Origin: Clostridiaceae bacterium
Lineage (GTDB): Bacteria; Bacillota; Clostridia; Oscillospirales; Acutalibacteraceae
Assembly (NCBI GenBank): GCA_904501675.1
Contig: CAJGCL010000045.1
Coordinates: forward strand, 1 to 14,889
DNA length: 14,889 nt
Direction of reading: 5' to 3'
Part shown: positions 6,351 through 13,117 of the stretch, piece after piece
Numbering within the stretch: position 1 is the stretch's first letter
How the letters are laid out: each line of letters begins with the position of its first letter
The notes under the pieces: generated by a model
The model's database searches: none
Seen by the model: the letters and a program-made list of their open reading frames with translations, nothing else
What the model was told of the DNA's origin: nothing
Program-made: the position numbers and the translations under genes

Positions 6351-8675
6351 ATGTCAACAAAATTGTGGTACAACAGATTTGTGGATGATTGGATGTGGGC
6401 CTTACCTTTAGGTAACGGTAGAATCGGCGCAATGCTTTACGGAAACCCTGACTGCGAACAAATTGAAATAAATGAGGAATCTCTCTGGAGTGGCAGGCAA
6501 ATAACTGAAAAATACCATGCTTCACCTGAAGCACTTTCAGAAATCCGTCGCCTTATTTTTGAAGAAAAACTTCACGAGGCAGCGGAGCTTGCAAGGGGCA
6601 CATTCCTTTCTGACCCACCTGTTGTGCGCTCATACGAAAGCTTTGGCGAAATCTTTGTGGAATTCCTTGATAAATCACCATATTCTGAATATCACAAGGA
6701 ATTGGATTTAAGTACTGCGGTTGCAAAGGTCAGCTGGACAAAAAACTCCGTTAAATACACAAGCGAAACCTTTGTAAGCGAAGAGTACGATGCTCTTGTT
6801 TACAAGGTATACACCGATTCACACCCATTCTCTTGCAAAATAAGCCATAACCGCAAACAAGACGCCTACTCTGCTTGCATCAAAAATGACACTATCATTT
6901 TAAACGGACGAGTTACATACAACGACAGTAAGCTCTATGGTGAAGGCGGAGAAGGTATGAGCTTCGGCAGTAAGCTCCGCATTTTCTCTGATGGTGAGCT
7001 TTCTGCAGACCACAACACAATTCACGTAAACGGCGCATCATATGTAACCATTTACGGTGCTTTTGAAACAAATTATAATGTAAATAAATTTGATATTGAT
7101 GAAAGCATTGATTACAAAAAGAATTTACAAAGCTGTATTGATAAAATATGCTCTGCAGAATATAACGATATTCTTTCTGCTCACATCTCATCACACCAAA
7201 AAAGCTTTAATAAAGTAAAATTTGAGCTAAAAAAAACAGAATTTTCTGCTCTCCCTACAGACCAACGTCTCAAGGAACTTACCTGGGATGAATACGACCC
7301 CGATTTATTCTCCCTCTACTATAATTTCGGCAGATATCTTCTTATTGAAAGCTCAGGCAAAAATGCAAAACTTCCTGCAAACCTTCAAGGAATATGGTGC
7401 CATGATTTCAATCCACCTTGGGGCAGTGATTTCCACACAAACATTAATCTTCAGATGAACTACTGGCCATCTGAGTGCGCTAACCTCACAGAAACTGCAA
7501 AGCCGTTTATTCACTTTGTGAAAATGATCAGCTCATTCGGTCAGAAAACTGCAAAAGAGCTTTTCGGTGCAAGAGGCTGGGCGGTAAACCATACTGTAGA
7601 TGCGTTCGGCAGAACAGGTGTGCATGACAGTGTTGACTGCGGATTCTTCCCGATGGCAGGTCCTTGGCTTTGCCTTAATTTGTGGGAGCATTACGAATAT
7701 ACAAACCGCAAAGAATATCTTGAGGAAATTTATCCGATTCTTAAAGGCTCATGTGAATTCATGTGCGATTACCTGATTCCCGATAGCAACGGTCAGCTTG
7801 TTACATCGCCTTCAAACTCTCCTGAGAATGAATTTTATTACTACGATGAAAACGGAAATCGTAAAGAGAGTATGATGACATACGGTGCCACAATAGATTT
7901 CCAGATTATCAGAGCGCTTTTTGAAAAGACAATTCACGCTTGCAATGAAATGAATATTGATTCTGAATTTGCAGATGTTTTAAGTAAAACTCTTTCAAAG
8001 CTTCCTCCTGTTAAGGTCAGCCAACGCTACGGAACTGTGCAGGAATGGATTAAGGATTACGAAGAAACAGAACCCGGCCATCGCCACATTTCTCAGCTTT
8101 TCGGTCTTTACCCCGGAGACAGTATAAATGAAAGCGACCCTGAAATTTACGAGGCTGCAAAAAAGACTATTGAAAGACGCATTGAAAATGGCGGTGGTTC
8201 AACAGGATGGTCAAGAGCCTGGACAATCTGCTTTTATGCTCGTCTTAAAGACGGAATCAACGCAGAAAATCACCTTAAATATCTTTTAAGAGAATGCACT
8301 GCAAACAACCTTTTTGATATTCATCCTCCATTCCAGATAGACGGCAACTTCGGCGGTGTGGCCGCTATTACTGAAATGCTTATTCAAAGCCACTTAGGTT
8401 CTCCAGCTAATAGAACTGTTGAGCTTCTTCCTGCTCTTCCTGAAAGCTGGAAAAGTGGTAGTATAGACGGAGTTAAAGCACGTGGTGATTTCACATTTAA
8501 CATTCGTTGGAACGATGGTGTTCTTGAAAAAGCTGAAATCCTTTCTGCACGCAATGCAGAGCTTTCCATAAAGCTTAATTCCCGTACCAAAAAGCTTTTT
8601 GCTGCTTATTCAGCGGATGAAAACAACATAATAACCATCACTTTAAAAGCCAACGAGATTTTGTGTATTGAATGA
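6351..8675 (+). CDS. GH95 family glycoside hydrolase (alpha-L-fucosidase / alpha-L-galactosidase type)
   Basis: A 774-residue inverting glycosidase. The N-terminal beta-domain begins with the family signature WMWALPLGNGRIGAML and INEESLWSG. The (alpha/alpha)6 catalytic domain holds TNINLQMNYWPSE, with Asn364 and Asn366 corresponding to the two Asn that activate the water together with an Asp in the Bifidobacterium AfcA enzyme. SPSNSPEN carries Glu492, the general acid equivalent, and FQIDGNFGG carries Asp664. All key residues are present. GH95 removes alpha-1,2-linked L-fucose from galactosides; some members prefer L-galactose. No signal peptide is seen, so action is cytosolic on imported oligosaccharides. 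The ATG at 6351 has AAGGTGA at close spacing; an upstream in-frame ATG at 6279 would lie before the predicted transcription start. The gene ends at a strong terminator. Confidence 0.93.
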   Translation: MSTKLWYNRFVDDWMWALPLGNGRIGAMLYGNPDCEQIEINEESLWSGRQITEKYHASPEALSEIRRLIFEEKLHEAAELARGTFLSDPPVVRSYESFGEIFVEFLDKSPYSEYHKELDLSTAVAKVSWTKNSVKYTSETFVSEEYDALVYKVYTDSHPFSCKISHNRKQDAYSACIKNDTIILNGRVTYNDSKLYGEGGEGMSFGSKLRIFSDGELSADHNTIHVNGASYVTIYGAFETNYNVNKFDIDESIDYKKNLQSCIDKICSAEYNDILSAHISSHQKSFNKVKFELKKTEFSALPTDQRLKELTWDEYDPDLFSLYYNFGRYLLIESSGKNAKLPANLQGIWCHDFNPPWGSDFHTNINLQMNYWPSECANLTETAKPFIHFVKMISSFGQKTAKELFGARGWAVNHTVDAFGRTGVHDSVDCGFFPMAGPWLCLNLWEHYEYTNRKEYLEEIYPILKGSCEFMCDYLIPDSNGQLVTSPSNSPENEFYYYDENGNRKESMMTYGATIDFQIIRALFEKTIHACNEMNIDSEFADVLSKTLSKLPPVKVSQRYGTVQEWIKDYEETEPGHRHISQLFGLYPGDSINESDPEIYEAAKKTIERRIENGGGSTGWSRAWTICFYARLKDGINAENHLKYLLRECTANNLFDIHPPFQIDGNFGGVAAITEMLIQSHLGSPANRTVELLPALPESWKSGSIDGVKARGDFTFNIRWNDGVLEKAEILSARNAELSIKLNSRTKKLFAAYSADENNIITITLKANEILCIE

Positions 8676-8683
8676 TAAAAAAG

Positions 8684-8715
8684 GAGAAACAGACTTTTAG
8701 TCTGTTTCTCTTTTT
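8684..8715 (+). terminator. Intrinsic terminator after the GH95 gene
   Basis: The 11-bp stem GAGAAACAGAC (8684-8694) pairs with GTCTGTTTCTC (8700-8710), with a 5-nt TTTTA loop and then T5. It separates the GH95 transcript from the exonuclease-LacZ pair. Confidence 0.93.
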
Positions 8716-8718
8716 ATG

Positions 8719-8747
8719 TTGAAACACTAATACTAATATGTTATTAT
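8719..8747 (+). promoter_or_regulatory. Promoter for the exonuclease-GH2 transcript, extended -10
   Basis: TTGAAA (8719-8724), 17 nt, TATTAT (8742-8747), with TGT before the -10. The predicted start near 8754 would give a very short leader (about 9 nt) before the ATG at 8763, overlapping the GGTGAT ribosome binding site. Confidence 0.65.
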
Positions 8748-8762
8748 ATTATCGGTGATTTA

Positions 8763-9383
8763 ATGCTCATAACTGAAAAAGGGTGCAGCTTTTTCCCATG
8801 CCCCACTAAAAAGAAAAATGACCTGTTGGGCGACAGCGTTATAGGCTTCCCCAAGGACTATACGGTAGTTGACCTTGAAACAACAGGACTTAATCCTGCA
8901 ACTGATTTAATAATTGAGTTTGCTGCGGTCAAAGTGCGCAATGGAGATGTGGTTGACACCTTTCAAAGCCTTTGCGACCCCGGTTTTCCTATACCACCTG
9001 CAATTGAAGCAATAACAGGTATTACAAGTGAAATGGTGAGATTCTCTCCTAATCCACGGAGTGTACTTCCCGATTTTCTTGGTTTTGTGTATGATGATTT
9101 TGTAATAGGACACAATGTTTTATTTGACGTCCGCTTTATTGCCGCATCAAATGGTGATTTTAAAAATACATACATTGATACAATGAAGATTTTTAGAAAG
9201 CTTCATCCTAATCTTTTACACCACCGCCTTTCTGATATGGTGGATTTTTATGCAAAGAAAAACGAGAGCGCTCACAGAGCCTTATCAGACTGTTTGGCAA
9301 CACAATCTTGCTTTAAAGCAATGCACGAAGAAGTTATTATGCTTCACCAAAGCGAAGAAGCTTTTTTAAGAACTCTTAAATAA
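8763..9383 (+). CDS. DnaQ-like DEDDh 3'-5' exonuclease
   Basis: A 206-residue protein with one exonuclease domain (about residues 33-185). All metal-binding residues of the DEDDh class are visible: Asp37 and Glu39 in VVDLETTG (ExoI), Asp122 in GHNVLFDVRF (ExoII), and His171 with Asp176 in HRALSDCLAT (ExoIIIepsilon). The family degrades single-stranded 3' ends, either as polymerase III proofreader or as a free enzyme. Here no polymerase, BRCT or helicase domain is attached, so it is a stand-alone exonuclease of unknown role. About 33 residues with a Cys/Lys-rich start (GCSFFPCPTKKK) precede the domain and may not be conserved. It lies 23 nt before the GH2 gene with no terminator between, so the two are likely cotranscribed, an odd pairing by function. 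Confidence 0.9.
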   Translation: MLITEKGCSFFPCPTKKKNDLLGDSVIGFPKDYTVVDLETTGLNPATDLIIEFAAVKVRNGDVVDTFQSLCDPGFPIPPAIEAITGITSEMVRFSPNPRSVLPDFLGFVYDDFVIGHNVLFDVRFIAASNGDFKNTYIDTMKIFRKLHPNLLHHRLSDMVDFYAKKNESAHRALSDCLATQSCFKAMHEEVIMLHQSEEAFLRTLK

Positions 9384-9406
9384 CCCTGCGAAAGTGAGGA
9401 AAACAT

Positions 9407-12400
9407 ATGAAATTCAAACAATACCACAAAAGTCTGGAGAATTTACACGTTGGCACAGAAAAACCGCGTGCATATTTCATTCCCTACGACAGTTTAGAGG
9501 ACGCTCTTTCAGGCGACCGCAACAATTCGTATTATCTTACAAACCTTTGCGGTGAATGGAAATTCAAATATTTTGAAAGCTTTGAGGATATTGACGAAAC
9601 TCTTTACGAAGGTGACTACAATGCGCAATCTTTGGAGAGCGTTCCTGTACCAGGTATGGTTCAGCTTTACGGTCTTCCTGAAATTACAGACACACCTCTC
9701 TACTCAAACCTTAAATATCCTTTTTCGGTAGATCCGCCACACGTTCCTGAGGATAACCCTTGTGCGTTCCACATCCGAGATTTTGAGGTTTCTGAGGAAA
9801 TGCTTGAAAGAGATAATATCCTTACCTTCGAAGGTGTTTCTTCCTGCTTTTATGTTTGGATAAATGGTGAGTTTGTTGGCTACAGTCAGGTTACTCACTG
9901 CACAAGTGAGTTTAATATTTCAAAGTTCCTGAAAAAAGGTGCGAACAGAATCTGCGTACTTGTTGTAAAATGGTGCGACGGCTCATATCTTGAGGACCAG
10001 GACTATTTCAGATTCACAGGTATTTTCAGAGAGGTTTATATTCTTTCAAGAAACAAGGTTCGCCTTACAGATGTTTATATCAAACAAAATGTCAGCGAGG
10101 ATTTATCGAAGTGCACACTTAACATTGAGTGCGACTTAACTAATAAAACTCCTGTTCTTTATGGTCTTATTGCGCCCGGTGGAATGGTGCTTAAAAATGG
10201 CGAAAGCGATAGCGCTAACTTCTCAATTGAAATTGACAATCCTCTTTTATGGAACGATGAAAAGCCATATGTTTACACTCTCTTCCTTACTGTTGAAGAT
10301 GAAATCATTCCATTCCAGCTCGCTTTAAGAAGAATTGAAATCAAGGATAAAAAGCTTCTTATCAACAACAAAGCAATAAAGCTTAAAGGTATAAACCGCC
10401 ACGATTCAGACTGCGACACAGGTTATGCAGTTGATATTGCTCACATGACACGAGACCTTCTTATGATGAAGAGGGCTAACGTAAACGCAATACGTACATC
10501 CCACTATCCTAACGACCCTCGTTTCTATGATTTGGCAGAAGCTCTTGGTATGTATTTCATTGACGAGGCAGATATTGAAACTCACGGTATGGGCTTCAAC
10601 ACAGACGCTGACTGGGATTGGACACGTTGGAGCAGACTTTCTACAATTGATGAATGGCGAGAGGCTTATGTTGACAGAGCTGCAAGGCTTTTTGAAAGAG
10701 ATAAAAACCACGGTTCAGTTATTATGTGGTCTCTTGGTAATGAAAGCGGTTGCGGTTACAACCACAGAGCTATGAGAGAGTATATTAAGAGTCGCGACGA
10801 AAACGCTCTTGTACACTACGAAAACGCTCACCTTCAGTTTACAGCTGTACCTGAAGGCGAAAGTTGGCTTGATATTTCTGACGTTGAAAGCAGAATGTAC
10901 CCGGGCTATCAGTACACAATTGACTATCTCAAAAACCCTGAATACACAAAACCATTTTATATGTGCGAATATGTTGACTCTATTTCTACAGGTGATGTTT
11001 ATCCATTCTGGAAATTGGTTGATGAAAACGATAATTTCTGCGGTGGATGTATTTGGGAATGGTGCGACCACAATGTAAATATACCCGACGAAGACGGCAA
11101 GCCAAGATATTTCTACGGCGGAGATTTTGGTGATTTCCCTAACGACAACGTTTGTTGTCTTGATGGCCTTGTTTTCTCAAACAGAGAAGAGCGTCCGGGC
11201 TACTACGATATGAAAAAGGTTTATGAGCCATTCAGAGCAAGCTTTAAAGATGGTGTTCTTACAATAAAGAGTGTGCGTTACTTTGAAAGCCTCGCTGAAT
11301 ATTCTCTTAAGTGGGAGCTTTCGCAGAATGGCAAGGCAGTTGCAACAGGCGAAATTGAAAGTCTTGATGTTCCTGCACAGGAAGAAAAGAGCTTTAAGCT
11401 TCTTAACTTGTCTGATTACAAGCTTTGCGGAGACTGCTTTATTACAACAACTGTTCATCAGAAGAAAGCTACTCCTTGGGCAGAGGCAGGTTATGAAATC
11501 GGCTTTATGCAGTTTGAGGTTGAGGCTCCTGCTTGCGAAAAGATTGTTGAAGAAAATGCACTTTCTCTTACAGAAACAAACAGATACGCAACTATCGTTT
11601 GCGGAGATACAGAATATTGTTTCGATAAGATTCACGGCAGAATTCACTCAATAGCTAAACATGGTCAGGTTATAACAAAAGAGCCTGCACGCTTTAAAAT
11701 CTGGCACGCATTTACATATAACTACGGCTCATTCAATGATTGGGTTGCTAACCACCTTGACCACATTTACCAGAAAACATATTCTGCTGAGGTTGTTAAC
11801 AACGGCAACGAAATAGTTATTAAAACAAAAATTGCTCTGGGCGGACCTTCAAACCCACCAATTATTAAAGCAAATGTTGATTACACATTCACTACTGACG
11901 GCGCAATGAAGCTTCGCTTCAAGGGTGATATAAGAGAAACCGCGCCTACCCTTCCAAGACTTGGTCTTGAGCTTATTCTCAAAGAAGAATGCGAAGATAT
12001 CAAGTATTTCGGCTTGGGCACAATCGAAACATATCCTGATAAATATCAGGCAGCACGCTTTGGTGAATATGAGCTTACAGTTACAGAAAACTTTGTTCAT
12101 TACGTAAGGCCTCAGGAAAACTCATCTCACTACAAAACAAGACGCGCTCTTGTAGGTACAAAGGGTGGCTACGGCATATTTGTTGAGGGTGCAGACGGCA
12201 CAAAGGATTTCTCCTTTAATGCTTCACATATTTCTGCTGAACAATTAACAAAGAAAAAGCACGACTTCGAGCTTCAGAATGAAGGCAAAACATTCTTTAA
12301 TATTGATGGCAGATTCACAGCACTCAGCGAGTGGGGCGAGCTTGACATTGACCCTGAAAACCCAAGACTTTTCAACGAAAAGCAAGTTGATTTCTCATTC

Positions 12401-12424
12401 AGTTTCAGTGTTGTTAAGATGTAA
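9407..12424 (+). CDS. lacZ: GH2 beta-galactosidase (LacZ-type) with altered active-site loop
   Basis: A 1005-residue, five-domain LacZ-like enzyme of normal length with no signal peptide, hence cytosolic. In order: the N-terminal LHVGTEKPRAYFIPY signature, a jelly-roll sugar-binding domain, KGINRHDSD, the metal-site IETHG (Glu391, His393), acid/base Glu446 in WSLGNESG, nucleophile Glu521 in MCEYVD, Trp550 in GGCIWEWCDH, YGGDFGDFPND, and a C-terminal small-chain domain. The usual loop after the nucleophile, CEYAHAMGN, is replaced here by CEYVDSISTGD, so the position of E. coli His540 is Asp524. Catalytic residues are intact but recognition of the sugar C6 hydroxyl may differ. GAGGA precedes the ATG at 7-nt spacing. 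It is likely cotranscribed with the exonuclease gene and works with the GH95 enzyme on fucosylated galactosides (inference). Confidence 0.92.
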   Translation: MKFKQYHKSLENLHVGTEKPRAYFIPYDSLEDALSGDRNNSYYLTNLCGEWKFKYFESFEDIDETLYEGDYNAQSLESVPVPGMVQLYGLPEITDTPLYSNLKYPFSVDPPHVPEDNPCAFHIRDFEVSEEMLERDNILTFEGVSSCFYVWINGEFVGYSQVTHCTSEFNISKFLKKGANRICVLVVKWCDGSYLEDQDYFRFTGIFREVYILSRNKVRLTDVYIKQNVSEDLSKCTLNIECDLTNKTPVLYGLIAPGGMVLKNGESDSANFSIEIDNPLLWNDEKPYVYTLFLTVEDEIIPFQLALRRIEIKDKKLLINNKAIKLKGINRHDSDCDTGYAVDIAHMTRDLLMMKRANVNAIRTSHYPNDPRFYDLAEALGMYFIDEADIETHGMGFNTDADWDWTRWSRLSTIDEWREAYVDRAARLFERDKNHGSVIMWSLGNESGCGYNHRAMREYIKSRDENALVHYENAHLQFTAVPEGESWLDISDVESRMYPGYQYTIDYLKNPEYTKPFYMCEYVDSISTGDVYPFWKLVDENDNFCGGCIWEWCDHNVNIPDEDGKPRYFYGGDFGDFPNDNVCCLDGLVFSNREERPGYYDMKKVYEPFRASFKDGVLTIKSVRYFESLAEYSLKWELSQNGKAVATGEIESLDVPAQEEKSFKLLNLSDYKLCGDCFITTTVHQKKATPWAEAGYEIGFMQFEVEAPACEKIVEENALSLTETNRYATIVCGDTEYCFDKIHGRIHSIAKHGQVITKEPARFKIWHAFTYNYGSFNDWVANHLDHIYQKTYSAEVVNNGNEIVIKTKIALGGPSNPPIIKANVDYTFTTDGAMKLRFKGDIRETAPTLPRLGLELILKEECEDIKYFGLGTIETYPDKYQAARFGEYELTVTENFVHYVRPQENSSHYKTRRALVGTKGGYGIFVEGADGTKDFSFNASHISAEQLTKKKHDFELQNEGKTFFNIDGRFTALSEWGELDIDPENPRLFNEKQVDFSFSFSVVKM

Positions 12425-12462
12425 AATAGCAAAGCAGTATATTAAGAACAATAGTAAGAGAA

Positions 12463-12523
12463 CTACCCACCACCATTGCCTACGGCAACGGTCCCCCTCC
12501 CTATTCAGCAAAGCTGAACAGGG
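12463..12523. repeat. REP-like double-hairpin element
   Basis: Two short palindromes joined by CCCCCT-type sequence: 12473-12491 (CC-A-TTGCC, TAC loop, GGCAA-C-GG) and 12499-12523 (CCCT-A-TTCAGC, AAA loop, GCTGAA-C-AGGG). Each has one A/C mismatch on the plus strand; on the minus strand the same positions are G-U pairs, so both stems pair fully only as minus-strand RNA. The flank TACCCACCACC recalls intergenic repeats I have met in gut Clostridia. No coding content is seen. Confidence 0.6.
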
Positions 12524-12537
12524 ATGTAAAAAACAAC

Positions 12538-12575
12538 AACTCCGTTGACTCAGCGGTCAACGGAGTTTCTTTTTA
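12538..12575. terminator. Bidirectional intrinsic terminator
   Basis: AACTCCGTTGAC (12538-12549) pairs with GTCAACGGAGTT (12556-12567), with a 6-nt TCAGCG loop, then TCTTTTT. It ends the GH2 transcript. On the other strand it follows the stop of the small membrane protein gene at 12573. Confidence 0.92.
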
Positions 12576-12974
12576 TTTTTTCATAAACACGGCAACAAAC
12601 CAATAATAAAGCGGTATTAAAAGAAATGTCAGCCAGGCGTATTTCCATGCATGGAGAAAAAGTCCGCTACACAAAAACTGAACTACTGCAAAAAGCGGAA
12701 CAGGAAGCCTTAACAAAAATGATTTCATATTTTTAGCCTTGAACGCCAGACAAAGCCATATATGGATTGGTATAAGGAAGAAAAGCAGCCACAATGGGTG
12801 CCACAAATTTGTAATCACACCTAAAGCTACATACACAACAGGAACTATAAAGAAAACAGGAATTTTTGTTATTACCGATTTAATTTTCGGGAACATCTCC
12901 ATATCGTTGTTTTCTATTGATTCAACACCAGATTTAACATCTTCATATATGTTCTGAGCAGTATTCTTATTCAT
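12573..12974 (-). CDS. Small membrane protein of unknown function, four predicted helices
   Basis: A 133-residue protein. About 33 polar, acidic N-terminal residues (MNKNTAQNIYEDVKSGVESI) probably lie in the cytosol and are followed by four hydrophobic segments near residues 35-55, 58-78, 84-106 and 110-130. Segments two and four look alike: HPLWLLFFLIPIHIWL versus KYAWLTFLLIPLYYWF, suggesting an internal duplication of a two-helix hairpin. Such W-x-x-W-L-x-F-L-x-I-P hairpins also occur as C-terminal tails of some Firmicutes regulators; no DNA-binding domain is present here. I do not recognise a named family. The start is well supported by AAGGAG 9 nt before the ATG and by a promoter upstream. 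It is transcribed away from the symporter gene and toward the GH2 gene. Confidence 0.78.
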   Translation of the reverse strand: MNKNTAQNIYEDVKSGVESIENNDMEMFPKIKSVITKIPVFFIVPVVYVALGVITNLWHPLWLLFFLIPIHIWLCLAFKAKNMKSFLLRLPVPLFAVVQFLCSGLFLHAWKYAWLTFLLIPLYYWFVAVFMKK

Positions 12975-13003
12975 ATATCACAACTCCTTATCACAACACT
13001 AAA

Positions 13004-13032
13004 ATAATAATACAATTTCAGCTTTCGTTCAA
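13004..13032 (-). promoter_or_regulatory. Promoter for the small membrane protein gene
   Basis: On the minus strand TTGAAC (13032-13027), 17 nt, TATTAT (13009-13004). It diverges from the symporter promoter with 28 nt between the two -35 boxes. Confidence 0.62.
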
Positions 13033-13060
13033 TAGTATTAAAGAAATAATAGTATGATTC

Positions 13061-13088
13061 TTGAAAAACCAAGGGAGTATGCTATAAT
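13061..13088 (+). promoter_or_regulatory. Promoter for the GPH symporter gene, extended -10
   Basis: TTGAAA (13061-13066), 16 nt, perfect TATAAT (13083-13088), with TGC before the -10. The predicted start is near 13095, about 23 nt before the ATG at 13118. Confidence 0.73.
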
Positions 13089-13117
13089 TGAACTATATTA
13101 AATTGAGGAGATGCCTT

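Noticed and set aside
10406..11647. Several 80-156 codon frames inside the GH2 gene on both strands
   Set aside because: They are shadow frames over a conserved GH2 catalytic region and lack family features or ribosome binding sites.
12279..12548. An 89-codon plus-strand frame ending over the hairpins after the GH2 gene
   Set aside because: It mostly overlaps the 3' end of the GH2 gene in another frame and runs through palindromes; it has low-complexity His/Arg/Ser content and no ribosome binding site.
12975..13117. Riboswitch or T-box leader before the symporter gene
   Set aside because: The predicted leader is only about 23 nt and no regulatory hairpin pair was seen; only divergent promoters are supported here.
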